A stretch of DNA of 64,000 nt from Pseudomonas putida S13.1.2. GTDB taxonomy: Bacteria > Pseudomonadota > Gammaproteobacteria > Pseudomonadales > Pseudomonadaceae. Made by a program: the position numbers and the translations under genes. This document shows positions 40,700-49,912 of this stretch, in pieces (position 1 is the stretch's first letter; every line of letters begins with the position of its first letter). The stretch lies in assembly GCF_000498395.2 (NCBI RefSeq), contig NZ_CP010979.1:3162001-3226000 (forward strand), in the 5' to 3' direction. Under the pieces are notes generated by a model that saw only the letters and a list, made by a program, of their open reading frames with translations, had not been told where the DNA came from and did no database searches.

Positions 40700-41348
40700 A
40701 CTGCTGCTGGTAGACGACCACTCGCTGATCCGCGCCGGTGTGCGCGCACTGGTCTGTGACATCGCCGGCTATGACGTAATCGGGGAGGCCGACGACGGCA
40801 GCCAATTGCTCGAACACGTGCGCGCGCTGGCGCCCGACATCGTCCTGCTGGACATCTCCATGCGTTCGACCAACGGCCTGGACGCCCTTACCCAACTGCG
40901 GGCAAGCGGCAGTACCTGCAAGGTGCTGATCCTGTCGATGCACACCGACCCGGACCTGATCATGCGGGCCCTGGAAAGCGGCGCCCACGGCTACCTGCTC
41001 AAAGACACCAGTGCCACCGAGCTGGAACACGCCCTGGGCGCGGTGCGCAACGGCGAACGCTACCTCAGCCCGGCTATCGCCCACACCGTCATCAACCAGG
41101 CCCTACGGCACACCAGGCAGGGCAAGCAAGCGGCTGGCGAGCGGCATAATCTCACGGCGCGACAACTGGAAATCCTGCGCCTGATCGTGCGCGGCAAGGC
41201 CACCCGGGAAATCGCCACAGGGCTGGGCCTGTCGATCAAGACCGTAGAAACCCACCGCTCGCAAATCATGAAGCGCCTGCAGATTCACGACGTCGCCGGC
41301 CTCGTGCTGTTCGCTGTACGCGAGAACATCATCAGCCTGGATGACTAA
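40689..41348 (+). CDS. NarL/LuxR-family response regulator
   Basis: A 219-aa two-domain regulator. The receiver (1-125) has D9/D10 in LLVDDHSLIRAG and the phosphoacceptor D55 in IVLLDISMRSTNG, with Lys in GYLLKDTSA. The LuxR helix-turn-helix is at about 152-212: NLTARQLEILRLIVRGKATR followed by EIATGLGLSIKTVETHRSQI. It is translationally coupled to the upstream kinase by overlap. The C-terminus converges with and overlaps by 17 bases the lipid-kinase gene on the other strand. Targets are not visible here. Confidence 0.9.
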   Translation: MPCRLLLVDDHSLIRAGVRALVCDIAGYDVIGEADDGSQLLEHVRALAPDIVLLDISMRSTNGLDALTQLRASGSTCKVLILSMHTDPDLIMRALESGAHGYLLKDTSATELEHALGAVRNGERYLSPAIAHTVINQALRHTRQGKQAAGERHNLTARQLEILRLIVRGKATREIATGLGLSIKTVETHRSQIMKRLQIHDVAGLVLFAVRENIISLDD

Positions 41349-42219
41349 GCAACGGCGAGCCGGCCGGCAGGTGCAGGCGTAACGCGGCGGGCCTGGCCTG
41401 GAAGCGCAGGCTTTCGGCCTGCAACGGCTCGCCATCAAGGTTCATGTCCAGGCCTTGCGCGCTCTTGATCTCTACCCAAGGCAACCTGGCGCGAACGAAC
41501 AGGCCGTCACCTGCCAGCAGGTCGCGCAGCGCGCCCACCATCTCTTGCGGCGCTGGCAGGATGGCGATGTCGAGCAAACCGTCATTCACAACCGCGTCGG
41601 GGCATAGCACTTGCCCGCCCCCCGCCTGGCGACCATTGCCGATACCCAATGCCAGCAAGCTGCCCTGCCACTGGAAGTCAGGCCCCTGCAGCTCCACCGA
41701 GGCTGCCTGCAGTTCGCTGAAACGCGACAACCCAGTGAACAGGTAGGCCGCAGCACCCAGCACTTTTTTCAGGTCTTCGGAGGTGTTGGCGGTGACCTGG
41801 CTACCAAACCCGCCTGTGGCCATGTTGAGAAACAACTGGTCGCCGGCCTGGCCCAGATCGATGGCCTGCGCCGGTGCATTCAGCAGCGCCAGCGCCGCGG
41901 CAGGCTCCAGGGGTATGCCGGCGGCTCTGGCGAAATCGTTGGCCGTGCCAAGGGGCAACAGCGCAAGGCTGGCCTCGGCACACGCCAGCCCCATCGCCTC
42001 GGCCACATCCCGCAAAGTGCCGTCCCCACCGCCGGCGACGATATGGCTGTAGCCAGCCGCCAGCGCCTCGCCAACCAGGCGCTGCGCGTCACCTGCCTCC
42101 CAGGTGACACGCACATCCAGCACCCAGCCGGTATCGCGCAGGTCGCGCACGGCGCTGCGCAGCTCTTCATTCATCGCCTGCTTGCCGTGCAGGATCAGCA
42201 TAGCCTTGCGCCCTTGCAT
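41332..42219 (-). CDS. YegS-type lipid/diacylglycerol kinase
   Basis: A 295-aa DAGK-catalytic-domain protein. The nucleotide loop is HIVAGGGDGTLRDVAEAM, and LLPLGTANDFARAAGIP follows; the C-terminal beta domain has LNMATGGFGSQV and DMNLDGEPLQAESLRF. It would phosphorylate lipids (phosphatidylglycerol in YegS) in the cytoplasm. GGAGA lies ahead of ATG 42219. Start MQGRKAMLILHGK matches the family. Its 3' end overlaps the response regulator's 3' end. Confidence 0.88.
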   Translation of the reverse strand: MQGRKAMLILHGKQAMNEELRSAVRDLRDTGWVLDVRVTWEAGDAQRLVGEALAAGYSHIVAGGGDGTLRDVAEAMGLACAEASLALLPLGTANDFARAAGIPLEPAAALALLNAPAQAIDLGQAGDQLFLNMATGGFGSQVTANTSEDLKKVLGAAAYLFTGLSRFSELQAASVELQGPDFQWQGSLLALGIGNGRQAGGGQVLCPDAVVNDGLLDIAILPAPQEMVGALRDLLAGDGLFVRARLPWVEIKSAQGLDMNLDGEPLQAESLRFQARPAALRLHLPAGSPLLSHPG

Positions 42220-42352
42220 CGCGCGTCTCCGTGAAGTTGACCGACCCAGATCTCGACCACGCACGCGCCCGGATCGTTGCATGCCCGCAAAAAAATACAG
42301 AAGCCAGCGTGGTCTTTTCCCCACACCCGATAATGCGCGCTATGCTCAGAAA

Positions 42353-42497
42353 ATGAACTGTTGACAAGTTTTTGACCCAGGCAAACAACCCCTCCTCTGG
42401 AGTCATTCTTTTGACGCCAGTTTGCCGGGCTCGAAACCCCAGCCAAGGACGCGCCCCGGCAGTGGTGTCAAGCACCCTGCCGATGGGCGCGTCTTTT
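42353..42497 (+). ncRNA. candidate small RNA or attenuated leader of glycosyltransferase gene
   Basis: The 309-base gap 42220-42528 has no gene, but it has a likely transcript. A CTATGCT -10 element (RpoS-like, 42340-42346) precedes it. A strong terminator-like hairpin ends it: GACGCGCCC (42448-42456) pairs with GGGCGCGTC (42485-42493), with inner stems GGCA/TGCC and GGTG/CACC, then TTTT. An unpaired CCCCTCCTCT near 42390 could pair with ribosome-binding sites. The glycosyltransferase start is 32 bases past the hairpin, so this may be attenuation of that gene instead. TTGACA at 42361 has no good -10 partner. Confidence 0.45.
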
Positions 42498-42528
42498 CAT
42501 CCGCGGCCTTTAGCGAGGATTCCGGGTC

Positions 42529-43776
42529 ATGCGCATTCTCTGGACACTGCCCTACCTACCATGGCCGACCACCAGTGGCAGCAAGACCCGGCAATACCAC
42601 CTGATGCGCGCACTGGCACAGCAGGGCCACCGCATTACCCTGTTGGCGCAGTCGAAAATCCCCCTCAGCGATCCCGCCCGCGAAGCCCTGGAGCCACTGC
42701 TCGAACGCCTGATCGTCATGCCCCGCCGGCCACTGCACAGCCCGCTGAACCTCCTGGCTTCGCCCATCATCGACTACCCCATGCGGGCCATCATCAACGG
42801 CCTGTCCCCTTGCCTGCGGCACCGTTTCGAGCAGTTGCTGGACGAACCCTGGGACGTGATCCAGATCGAGCACAGCTATAGCTTCCAACCTTTCGAAAAG
42901 GCCCTGCAGGCCCGCGGGCTGCCCTACATGCTTAGCGAACACACGCTGGAGTCGGTGATGGGCGGTGCCTGCCACGACCGGCTGCCCCTGTGGCTGCGCC
43001 CACTCAACGCCTTTGACCGCTGGCGCTACCGGCGCTGGGAACACAGGGTGCTATGCCAGCCCACCGAACTGGTGGCGGTTAGCGCCCACGATGCCGAGCT
43101 GATCGCGCAGATCAGCGGGCGACCGGTCAACGTGGTGGTCAATGGTGTGGATTGTGATTTCTACCAGCATGTGGAACCTGCGTTACACAGCCAGCGCCTG
43201 CTGTTCGTCGGCAACTTCGAATATGGCGCCAACCAGGAGGCCATCGAGTGGGCGCTGGAAGACATCATGCCCCAAGTGTGGATGAGCAACCCGGCGGTGC
43301 GCCTGGCAATAGCCGGGCATGCCCTGCCGGCTAGCTGGAAATTGCACTGGAACGACCCGCGCATCGAATGGTTCGGCTACCGCCCTGACCTGCGTGAGTT
43401 GCAAAAACGTTCGGCACTGTTCTTCGCGCCGCTGCGCTATGCCGGCGGCTCCAAGGTAAAAATCCTCGAGGCCATGGCTGCAGGCCTACCGGTGATCACC
43501 ACCGGCAAAGGCGTATCGGGCCTGACTGCAAACAACGGTGAGCACTACCTGGGCAGTGATGACGGCGACCAGCTGGCACTGCTGATCACCCAACTGCTCA
43601 ACCAGCCTTGGCGCATGAGCCAGTTGAGCGCTGCCGGGCGCCAGTTCGCTCGCCAGCGCCATGACTGGAGCGTGGCCGCTCAGCAACTGGAGAACGTGCA
43701 CATGCGCCTGGCCCAGGCGGCACCGGCCGAGGCCGCGCCACTGGGCAGCGCCTGGCTGGGCCGCTCAGCCAAGTAG
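42529..43776 (+). CDS. glycosyltransferase family 4-type protein
   Basis: A 415-aa GT-B glycosyltransferase. The N-terminal half has LWTLPYLPWPTTSGSKTRQY (a GT4-like acceptor loop), HTLESVMGGACH and VSAHDAELIAQIS. The C-terminal half has LFVGNFEYGANQEAIEWALE, FGYRPDLRELQKRSALFFAP, then LRYAGGSKVKILEAMAAGLP containing the Glu of the family's EX7E-type site. No signal peptide or membrane helix is visible; it acts at the cytoplasmic side on an envelope glycan of unknown type. It is a lone gene, not in a visible biosynthetic cluster. Its 3' end overlaps that of moeA by 12 bases. Confidence 0.87.
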   Translation: MRILWTLPYLPWPTTSGSKTRQYHLMRALAQQGHRITLLAQSKIPLSDPAREALEPLLERLIVMPRRPLHSPLNLLASPIIDYPMRAIINGLSPCLRHRFEQLLDEPWDVIQIEHSYSFQPFEKALQARGLPYMLSEHTLESVMGGACHDRLPLWLRPLNAFDRWRYRRWEHRVLCQPTELVAVSAHDAELIAQISGRPVNVVVNGVDCDFYQHVEPALHSQRLLFVGNFEYGANQEAIEWALEDIMPQVWMSNPAVRLAIAGHALPASWKLHWNDPRIEWFGYRPDLRELQKRSALFFAPLRYAGGSKVKILEAMAAGLPVITTGKGVSGLTANNGEHYLGSDDGDQLALLITQLLNQPWRMSQLSAAGRQFARQRHDWSVAAQQLENVHMRLAQAAPAEAAPLGSAWLGRSAK

Positions 43777-44991
43777 CTCGCTGAAAGGAATGAACGGCAC
43801 GCTGTCGCCCTGTTTCGGCGTGCTGCCCTCTCGCACTTCAACCAACCCCTCGGCCCACGCCGCGCTACGCAGCACGCCGGAGCTCTGGTTCTTGTAGATA
43901 CGCACCTGGCCTTGCTCGATGCGTGCACGCAGGTACTCGCGCCGCGTGCCGGCCTTGGGCCAGTCAAAGCCTGCTGGCATGTCGAAGCGCAGCGGCGTGA
44001 CATCGGCCACGCCCTGGCGGCGCAACAGATAGGGCCGCGTCAGCAGGCCAAAGGTGACCAGGGTAGAGGCCGGGTTGCCCGGCAGGCCGATCACCGGCAC
44101 GCCCTGGAAGTGGCCGAAGGTGAGTGGCTTGCCCGGCTTGATCGCCAGCTTCCACAAGGCCAACTCGCCGGCTTCGCGCAGGGCCGCTCCCAAATAGTCG
44201 GCCTCGCCCACCGAGACACCGCCGGTCGACAAGATCAGATCAACGTCACCCAGCGAGGCCAGGCACGCCCGGGTAAGCCCCAGATCATCCGGCAAGATGC
44301 CTGCATCGACCACGTCGCAGCCCAGCCGCTGCAACCAGCTGACCAGCAGCCGGCGGTTACTGTTGTAAATTTGCCCCGGCCCCAGGGGCAGGCCGGGCTC
44401 GACCAGTTCGTCACCCGTGGACAGCACCGCCACCCGCACCTTGCGCACCACGTCCAGTCGGCCGTGGCCCAGGGTCGCTGCCAGGCCCAGTTCGATCGGC
44501 CCCAGCCGGGTGCCGGCGCTCATCACCTGCTCGCCCTTGCGGGTTTCCTGGCCTTGGGGGCGGATGTTCTGATCGGCCTGCAAGGGTTCGACAAAGCGAA
44601 CCCGACCGTCGTCGACCACCACGGTGTTTTCCTGCATCTCGACGCAGTCGGCACCTTCAGGCACTGGTGCACCGGTGAAAATGCGCGCACAGGTGCCGGG
44701 CTGCAGCGGCTGCGGCGCATGGCCGGCGAAGATCCGCTGGCTGACCGGCAGTGGCTCGCCCTGCCAGTCGGCTTTGCGCAAGGCATAGCCGTCCATGGCA
44801 CTGTTCGGCCAGGGCGGCAGGTCGAGCGAGGCCACCAGGTCGGCGGCCAGCACGCGGCCTTCGGCCTCGGCCAACGGCAGGTTCTCGATGTCACGGATGG
44901 GCGCCGCTTCGGCCAGCGCCAGCAGTTGCGCCAGGGCTTGCTCCACCGGCATCAGTGGCCGGGCCTGGCTGACCTCAGCCACGGCTTTCAC
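43765..44991 (-). CDS. moeA: molybdopterin molybdenumtransferase MoeA
   Basis: A 408-aa cytoplasmic MoeA. It carries PPWPNSAMDGYALR, RIFTGAPVPEGADCVEMQEN, VLSTGDELVEPG and the MoCF domain motif LILSTGGVSVGEADYL. The C-terminal domain has VIGLPGNPASTLVTFGLL. It inserts molybdate into adenylated molybdopterin, the last step of Moco synthesis. The start is GTG 44991, which overlaps moaB by 17 bases and couples their translation; an internal ATG at 44952 (MPVEQALA) is a plausible shorter alternative. The MOSC protein encoded about 7 kb away may use the same cofactor. Confidence 0.92.
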   Translation of the reverse strand: MKAVAEVSQARPLMPVEQALAQLLALAEAAPIRDIENLPLAEAEGRVLAADLVASLDLPPWPNSAMDGYALRKADWQGEPLPVSQRIFAGHAPQPLQPGTCARIFTGAPVPEGADCVEMQENTVVVDDGRVRFVEPLQADQNIRPQGQETRKGEQVMSAGTRLGPIELGLAATLGHGRLDVVRKVRVAVLSTGDELVEPGLPLGPGQIYNSNRRLLVSWLQRLGCDVVDAGILPDDLGLTRACLASLGDVDLILSTGGVSVGEADYLGAALREAGELALWKLAIKPGKPLTFGHFQGVPVIGLPGNPASTLVTFGLLTRPYLLRRQGVADVTPLRFDMPAGFDWPKAGTRREYLRARIEQGQVRIYKNQSSGVLRSAAWAEGLVEVREGSTPKQGDSVPFIPFSELLG

Positions 44992-45514
44992 AGGCCGCTG
45001 CCTGTTTCAGGTGCGCCACGAAGTTGCATGGGCGATGACGGGCATCGAGCTGCTCGGCAAGGATGCCGTCCCAGCCCGTGCGCACCGCGTTGGTCGAGCC
45101 CGGCAAGCAGCACACCAATGTGCCGTTGGCCAGCCCGGCCAAGGCTCGCGACTGCACGGTGGAAGTGCCAATGTCGGCCACGGAAATCTGCCGGAACAGC
45201 TCACCAAAACCGTCAACCTGCTTGTCCAGCAGGCAAGCCACCGCCTCGGGCGTGCTGTCGCGCCCGGTAAAACCGGTACCGCCAGTAATCAGCACTACTT
45301 GCACGCTGTCATCGGCGATCCAGGTGGCGACCTGGGCGCGGATCTTGTACAGGTCGTCCTTGAGCAGTACCCGCTCGGCCAGGCGGTGGCCCGCGGCGCT
45401 CAGGCGGTCGACGAACAGCTGGCCAGAGGTGTCGGTGTCGAAGGTGCGGGTGTCGCTGACCGTCAGCACGGCGATGTTCAGCGCCACGAAGGGGGTATCT
45501 GCCTTGGCTTTCAT
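44975..45514 (-). CDS. moaB: molybdenum cofactor biosynthesis protein MoaB
   Basis: A 179-aa MogA/MoaB-type protein that adenylates molybdopterin or carries a closely related role. Motifs are AVLTVSDTRTFDTDTSG and VQVVLITGGTGFTGRDSTPE (the MoCF signature), then CLPGSTNAVRTGWDGILAEQ. The operon order moaB-moeA, with a 17-base overlap, supports co-function. A TTGCC-CTGG-ATCAA near-palindrome upstream (45591) resembles an Anr site only loosely and is not called. Confidence 0.92.
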   Translation of the reverse strand: MKAKADTPFVALNIAVLTVSDTRTFDTDTSGQLFVDRLSAAGHRLAERVLLKDDLYKIRAQVATWIADDSVQVVLITGGTGFTGRDSTPEAVACLLDKQVDGFGELFRQISVADIGTSTVQSRALAGLANGTLVCCLPGSTNAVRTGWDGILAEQLDARHRPCNFVAHLKQAAACESRG

Positions 45515-45701
45515 GGGTGTCCGTCACAACAGGATGAGATGGTCGCAGTTATATCACAGCGCACCTTTTCCGGCGTTGCCCCCATCAGCCTTGCCCTGGA
45601 TCAACAGGACAGATTTGTCGCTATGCTGCACTTGGAGTGAACTTGCACTAACGTCCTGCGTCATAAATGTCATCTAGCACCATCGCACTTGGAGAAACAC
45701 G

Positions 45702-45923
45702 ATGATCAAACGGACCCTACCCGCCTTCATGCTTGCCTTGGGCCTGGGCGCCCTCGCTGGCTGCTCGACCCCTACCGTCATCACCCTGAACGATGGCCGG
45801 GAGATCCAGGCAACGGACAAACCGTCTTTTGACGAAGACTCCGGTTTCTACGAATTCGAACAGCTCGACGGTAAGCGCACGCGCCTTAACAAGGACCAGA
45901 TCCGTACCGTCAAAGAGCTCTGA
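45702..45923 (+). CDS. YgdI/YgdR-family small lipoprotein
   Basis: A 73-aa protein with a lipoprotein signal ending LALGLGALAGCSTP (lipidated Cys20 or so) and an SH3-like body: VITLNDGREIQATDKPSFDE, SGFYEFEQLDGKRTRLNKDQ. This matches the YgdI/YgdR (DUF903) family, which are secreted and membrane-attached with unknown role. GGAG lies 10 bases ahead of ATG 45702. It precedes tRNA-Pro. Confidence 0.88.
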   Translation: MIKRTLPAFMLALGLGALAGCSTPTVITLNDGREIQATDKPSFDEDSGFYEFEQLDGKRTRLNKDQIRTVKEL

Positions 45924-46003
45924 TCAGGCACTCGTTTTGGCAAAGGCCCTTTTAACAACAAGGGCTTGTGGGCCAAAACGGGATGCAGTAGGATTTTGTT
46001 CAT

Positions 46004-46080
46004 CGGAGTGTAGCGCAGCCAGGTAGCGCGTCTCGTTCGGGACGAGAAGGCCGCAGGTTCGAATCCTGTCTCTCCGACCA
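46004..46080 (+). tRNA. tRNA-Pro (anticodon CGG)
   Basis: A 77-base cloverleaf with CCA encoded. The anticodon arm is TCTCG-TTCGGGA-CGAGA, giving anticodon CGG for CCG codons. The T arm is GCAGG-TTCGAAT-CCTGT (one G-T pair). The D arm GCGC...GCGC is intact. The acceptor stem CGGAGTG/CTCTCCG has one T-T opposition at its sixth pair. A terminator follows at once. Confidence 0.97.
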
Positions 46081-46090
46081 GATCCTTTCA

Positions 46091-46115
46091 AAAAGCCCGC
46101 CTTGCGCGGGCTTTT
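46091..46115. terminator. terminator after tRNA-Pro
   Basis: AAAAGCCCGC pairs with GCGGGCTTTT around a 5-base loop, with a T-run extending it. The A and T tracts make it bidirectional; it also serves the chemoreceptor gene on the other strand. Confidence 0.92.
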
Positions 46116-46133
46116 TGTTGCAACTGCAAAAGG

Positions 46134-47750
46134 TCAGGCGCTCAAGCGCGAGGTTACTTCCCCCAGCTGCCCGGACAACCCATGCAAGCGTTGCCCCGCC
46201 TGCTCGGTGTGCTGCACCGACGCCTGGTTGGCCGTGGCAATGCGGGTGATTTCGATCAGGTTGCGCGAGATGTCTTCGGCCACGCTGGTCTGCTCTTCGG
46301 CCGCCGTGGCGATCTGCCGGTTCATGTCGCGGATCGCCTCTACCGCCTGGGTGATGCGCTGCAGCATCTGCCCGGCCTGTTGCACCTGCTCGGCCCCCTC
46401 TTCGCTTCGCTGCTGGCCGCTTTCGATGGCTTTGACCGCTTCCACCGCTCCAGACTGTACCGCTTCGATGATCTGGTGGATTTCGGCAATCGAGGCTGCC
46501 GTGCGCTGGGCCAGGCTGCGTACCTCATCGGCCACTACCGCAAAGCCACGCCCGGCCTCACCGGCGCGGGCCGCTTCGATGGCCGCGTTGAGCGCCAGCA
46601 GGTTGGTCTGCTCGGCAATACCACGGATCACTTCCAGCACTTTGCCGATGCGGGTGCTGTCATGCTCCAAGTCGCGGATTACCGCCGCAGTGCCGGCGAT
46701 TTCGCGATTGACCACGCCAATGATATCGATGGTCTGCTGCATTACCTGCTCACCTGCCTGGGCACTGTGGTCGGCGTCATCCGCCGCGCGGGCAGCTTCG
46801 GCAGCATGACGGGCGACCTCCTGCGCGGTGGCAGACATCTCGTGCATGGCCGTGGCCACCTGGTCGGTACGCTGGAACTGGTCATGGGTGCCGCGGGCCA
46901 TGTCGCCGGCAATGCTGCGCAGCTGGCCGCTGGCACCTTCCAGCTCCTGGGCATTGTCCTTCAGCCGGCCGACGGTGTCGGCAAGGAAGTCGCGCAGGGT
47001 ATTGGCCGCACGCGCCAGGCGCCCCAGTTCATCCTCGCGGCGGCTGTCCACGCGGGCGGCAAAACGGCCCTGGCTAAGCTGCGCGACATACTCGATCAAC
47101 TGGCGGATCGGCTCGATCAGGCTGCGGTTGACCAGCCACAGGCTGAGCAGCCCCACCAGCACCGCCGAGGCCAGCATCACCAGCAAGCCCAGCCATACCG
47201 TGCGTTCTGCGCTGGCGCTGATGATGGCCGCACGCTGGCGGGCATCGGCACGCAGTTGCTCGACCAGTTCGCTCATCTGCTCACTGGCGGCTCGATCCAC
47301 GCCCTTGACCGCCAGGTCGCCGGCTACCGGATCGCCACCCGCGGCGAGGAAGGCCTGGCGGCCCTGCGCATAGGCCTGGCCCAACTGCCGGTGGCTGTCA
47401 CGCAGCTGCTGCAACGGCGCCTTGAGCCTGGCATCGCTGCTGTCGATCAATTGCCCGAGCAGTTGTTGCACCTGCTGCTCGCGGGCCTGAAACTGCTGCC
47501 AGTACTTGTCCATCTCAGCCGGCTGACGCCCGCGCAGCAGCACGTTCTTCCATTCCTGCACCTGGATCTTGAATTGCAGGTTGGCTTCGTCAATCAATTG
47601 CGAGGCCCGTAGCGGCCCGTCCACCAGCTCGGCATAACCGCGCACGCTGGACGACAAAAACTGGAAACAGACCAGGGCGATCAGCAGCATCGCCACCAGG
47701 CTGCCGCCGAGCAGCGAGAGAATTTGCACTCTGAGGGATTTACGCAACAT
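46134..47750 (-). CDS. methyl-accepting chemotaxis protein
   Basis: A 538-aa transmembrane chemoreceptor. N-terminal helix (about 12-32), periplasmic four-helix-bundle-type sensor (about 35-188), second helix ([20 protein letters not shown]), a HAMP domain ([17 protein letters not shown]), and the cytoplasmic signalling hairpin with [20 protein letters not shown] and [20 protein letters not shown]. Ligand unknown; the periplasmic half is the variable part. ATG 47750 is used; an extended frame to 47882 runs through a terminator hairpin and is rejected. A CheR pentapeptide is not seen at the C-terminus. Confidence 0.92.
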   Translation of the reverse strand: MLRKSLRVQILSLLGGSLVAMLLIALVCFQFLSSSVRGYAELVDGPLRASQLIDEANLQFKIQVQEWKNVLLRGRQPAEMDKYWQQFQAREQQVQQLLGQLIDSSDARLKAPLQQLRDSHRQLGQAYAQGRQAFLAAGGDPVAGDLAVKGVDRAASEQMSELVEQLRADARQRAAIISASAERTVWLGLLVMLASAVLVGLLSLWLVNRSLIEPIRQLIEYVAQLSQGRFAARVDSRREDELGRLARAANTLRDFLADTVGRLKDNAQELEGASGQLRSIAGDMARGTHDQFQRTDQVATAMHEMSATAQEVARHAAEAARAADDADHSAQAGEQVMQQTIDIIGVVNREIAGTAAVIRDLEHDSTRIGKVLEVIRGIAEQTNLLALNAAIEAARAGEAGRGFAVVADEVRSLAQRTAASIAEIHQIIEAVQSGAVEAVKAIESGQQRSEEGAEQVQQAGQMLQRITQAVEAIRDMNRQIATAAEEQTSVAEDISRNLIEITRIATANQASVQHTEQAGQRLHGLSGQLGEVTSRLSA

Positions 47751-47830
47751 CGTGGATCTCGAAACCGGAAGGAAAGGAATGGCGCGCATCGGCAACACCA
47801 GGTAAGACATTCCATGTCCTTGTTGGCAGG

Positions 47831-47860
47831 CCAAAAAAAAGCTGCCATCAAGCAATGGCA
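47831..47860 (-). terminator. terminator of the ABC exporter gene
   Basis: GCTGCCAT pairs with ATGGCAGC (47853-47860 with 47839-47846) around 6 bases. On the minus strand eight Ts follow. It lies 81 bases past the exporter stop and just upstream of the chemoreceptor gene, so the receptor needs its own promoter. Confidence 0.93.
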
Positions 47861-47940
47861 GCCAGGTCGAGCACTTACGCAACAGTTGAGCCAGATACTC
47901 TCAGGCAATTGCTACAAAATTGTTACAGACTCGCGACGCC

Positions 47941-49704
47941 TTAACCGCTTGTGAATTGCAAGGCTGCCAGCCGCGCATACAGAGGGCTTTCCTCGATCAA
48001 CTGACGGTGGGTGCCCACTGCTACCACCCGGCCCTTGTCGATGACCGCGATGCGCTCGGCATGCTGCACCGTGGCCAGCCGATGGGCGATCACCAGCGTG
48101 GTACGCCCGGCCATCAGGCTGGGCAACGCCTGCTGGATCAGGTGCTCGCTCTGCGCATCGAGCGCGCTGGTGGCCTCGTCCAGCAGCAGGATCGGTGCAT
48201 CCACCAGCAACGCCCGGGCAATCGCCAGGCGCTGGCGCTGCCCGCCAGACAGGCCGATGCCGCCCTCGCCCAAGGGCGTCTGGTAGCCTTGCGGCAGCTG
48301 CCGGATGAATTCGTCGGCATGGGCGCCATGCGCAGCTGCTTCGACTTCGGCCTGGGTAGCATCGGGGCGGCCATAACGGATATTGGCCTCCACCGTGCCG
48401 CGAAATAGTGAGGGGTTTTGCGCCACCAGGGCGAACTGCCGTCGCAGTTGGTCGGGATCCAGCTCGGTAAGCGGCTGACCATCGAGCAGAATGCGCCCTT
48501 GCTGCGGGTCGTAGAAGCGCAGCAACAAATCGAACAGGGTCGACTTGCCCGCCCCCGAGGGGCCAACCAAGGCCACGGTCTGCCCAGGCTCGATGACCAG
48601 GCTCAGGCCATCGACAGCCGCCACCGAAGGCCGTGACGGGTAGGCGAACACCAACTGCTGCAGCTCGATATGTCCGCTGGCCCGCTGCTGCGGTAACGCC
48701 TGCGCCACAGTGGGTGGCAGAATCGCACTGCGCGCCGCCAACAGCTCGGCAATACGTTCGGCCGCACCCGCTGCACGTTGCAGCTCGCCGATCACCTCAC
48801 TGAGGGTGCCGAATGCGCTACCGACGATCAGGCTGTAGAAGACAAAAGCCGCCAGCTCGCCTGCAGAAATACGCCCGGCGATCACATCCATGCCGCCGAC
48901 CCACAGCATCACCCCCACCGCCCCCAACACCAGCACGATCACCAGCGTAATCAGCCAGGCACGCTGGGCAATCCGCTTGCGGGCCACGCCAAATGCGGCT
49001 TCGACCGTGTCGGCGAACCGCTCGCGGTCGTGCGCCTGGTGGTTGTAAGCCTGTACCGTCTTGATCTGCCCCAGGGTCTCGGCCACGTAGCTGCCCACAT
49101 CGGCCACCCGGTCCAGGCTCTGGCGCGACAGGCTGCGCACCCTGCGACCAAACAGCAGGATCGGTGCCAGCACCAGCGGCAAGGCCACCACCACGATGCT
49201 GGTAAGCTTGGGGTTGGTGATGAACAGCAGCACCACACCGCCAATGACCATCAGCGCGTTGCGCAGGAACATCGACAGCGATGAGCCGATGACCGATTGC
49301 AGCAAGGTGGTGTCGGCGGTCAGCCGCGACTGGATCTCGGAGCTGCGGTTGTCTTCGAAAAAACCGGGGTGCAGGCCAATCAGGTGGTCGAACACGGCAC
49401 GGCGGATATCGGCCACGCAGCGCTCGCCAATCCACGACACCAGGTAGAAACGGCTGAAGGTGCCCACTGCCAGGGCCAGCACCAGCAGCAGGAACAGCCC
49501 GATGGTCTGGTTGAGCTGGTGCGCGGAGCGGGTCATGAAGCCCTGGTCTACCAGCAGGCGAATGCCCTGGCCCATGGACAGGGTGATGGCGGCTGTGACC
49601 ACCAGGGCCAACAAGGCCAGCAGCATCTGCCGGCGGTACGGACGGACGAACTGCCAACCCAGGCGCAAGGCACGGCGGTGGCGAGGGGAAACCGATTCGG
49701 GCAT
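47941..49704 (-). CDS. ABC transporter, fused permease/ATPase (MsbA-like exporter)
   Basis: A 587-aa half-exporter. Six membrane helices lie in the N-terminal half (for example LLALLALVVTAAITLSMG and QTIGLFLLLVLALAVGTFSR), then an ATPase with Walker A LVGPSGAGKSTLFDLL, the Q-loop FALVAQNPSLF, signature LSGGQRQRLAIARALL, Walker B ILLLDEATSALD and H-loop VIAHRL. MsbA-like proteins move lipid A or other amphiphiles; without partners the substrate is unknown. Start ATG 49704 (MPESVSPRH) is preferred, but ATG 49743 with GGATG just upstream is also possible (600 aa). Confidence 0.86.
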   Translation of the reverse strand: MPESVSPRHRRALRLGWQFVRPYRRQMLLALLALVVTAAITLSMGQGIRLLVDQGFMTRSAHQLNQTIGLFLLLVLALAVGTFSRFYLVSWIGERCVADIRRAVFDHLIGLHPGFFEDNRSSEIQSRLTADTTLLQSVIGSSLSMFLRNALMVIGGVVLLFITNPKLTSIVVVALPLVLAPILLFGRRVRSLSRQSLDRVADVGSYVAETLGQIKTVQAYNHQAHDRERFADTVEAAFGVARKRIAQRAWLITLVIVLVLGAVGVMLWVGGMDVIAGRISAGELAAFVFYSLIVGSAFGTLSEVIGELQRAAGAAERIAELLAARSAILPPTVAQALPQQRASGHIELQQLVFAYPSRPSVAAVDGLSLVIEPGQTVALVGPSGAGKSTLFDLLLRFYDPQQGRILLDGQPLTELDPDQLRRQFALVAQNPSLFRGTVEANIRYGRPDATQAEVEAAAHGAHADEFIRQLPQGYQTPLGEGGIGLSGGQRQRLAIARALLVDAPILLLDEATSALDAQSEHLIQQALPSLMAGRTTLVIAHRLATVQHAERIAVIDKGRVVAVGTHRQLIEESPLYARLAALQFTSG

Positions 49705-49912
49705 GGTGGCGACCACAGTGGCGGGGAAGCCGCAGACTACCATTCATCCGGGTCTGGGAAATGCCTGCAGCTTGGTATAACGCATCGGTCTAAAAAATGA
49801 TGGAGCTTTGGAAGCGTTTCTGTTGGACTGTTGCTGCCGTGACACAGAAGCTGTCACAGGCCAGTCACGGCGCAGGGCTACCCTGAACTTGAACCTGAAG
49901 AGGAGACAGTGC

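Noticed and set aside
45591..45604. TTGCC-CTGG-ATCAA as an Anr box of moaB
   Set aside because: Only one half-site is intact; the other matches at three of five bases.
47786..47793. GCCGATGC upstream of the chemoreceptor as a sigma-28 promoter
   Set aside because: The -10-like part is imperfect, and no TCAA or TAAA occurs 15 bases upstream (GAAT instead).
46134..47882. Longer chemoreceptor start at 47882
   Set aside because: The extension would cross the exporter's terminator and has no chemoreceptor-like sequence; translation from 47750 gives a normal N-terminal helix.
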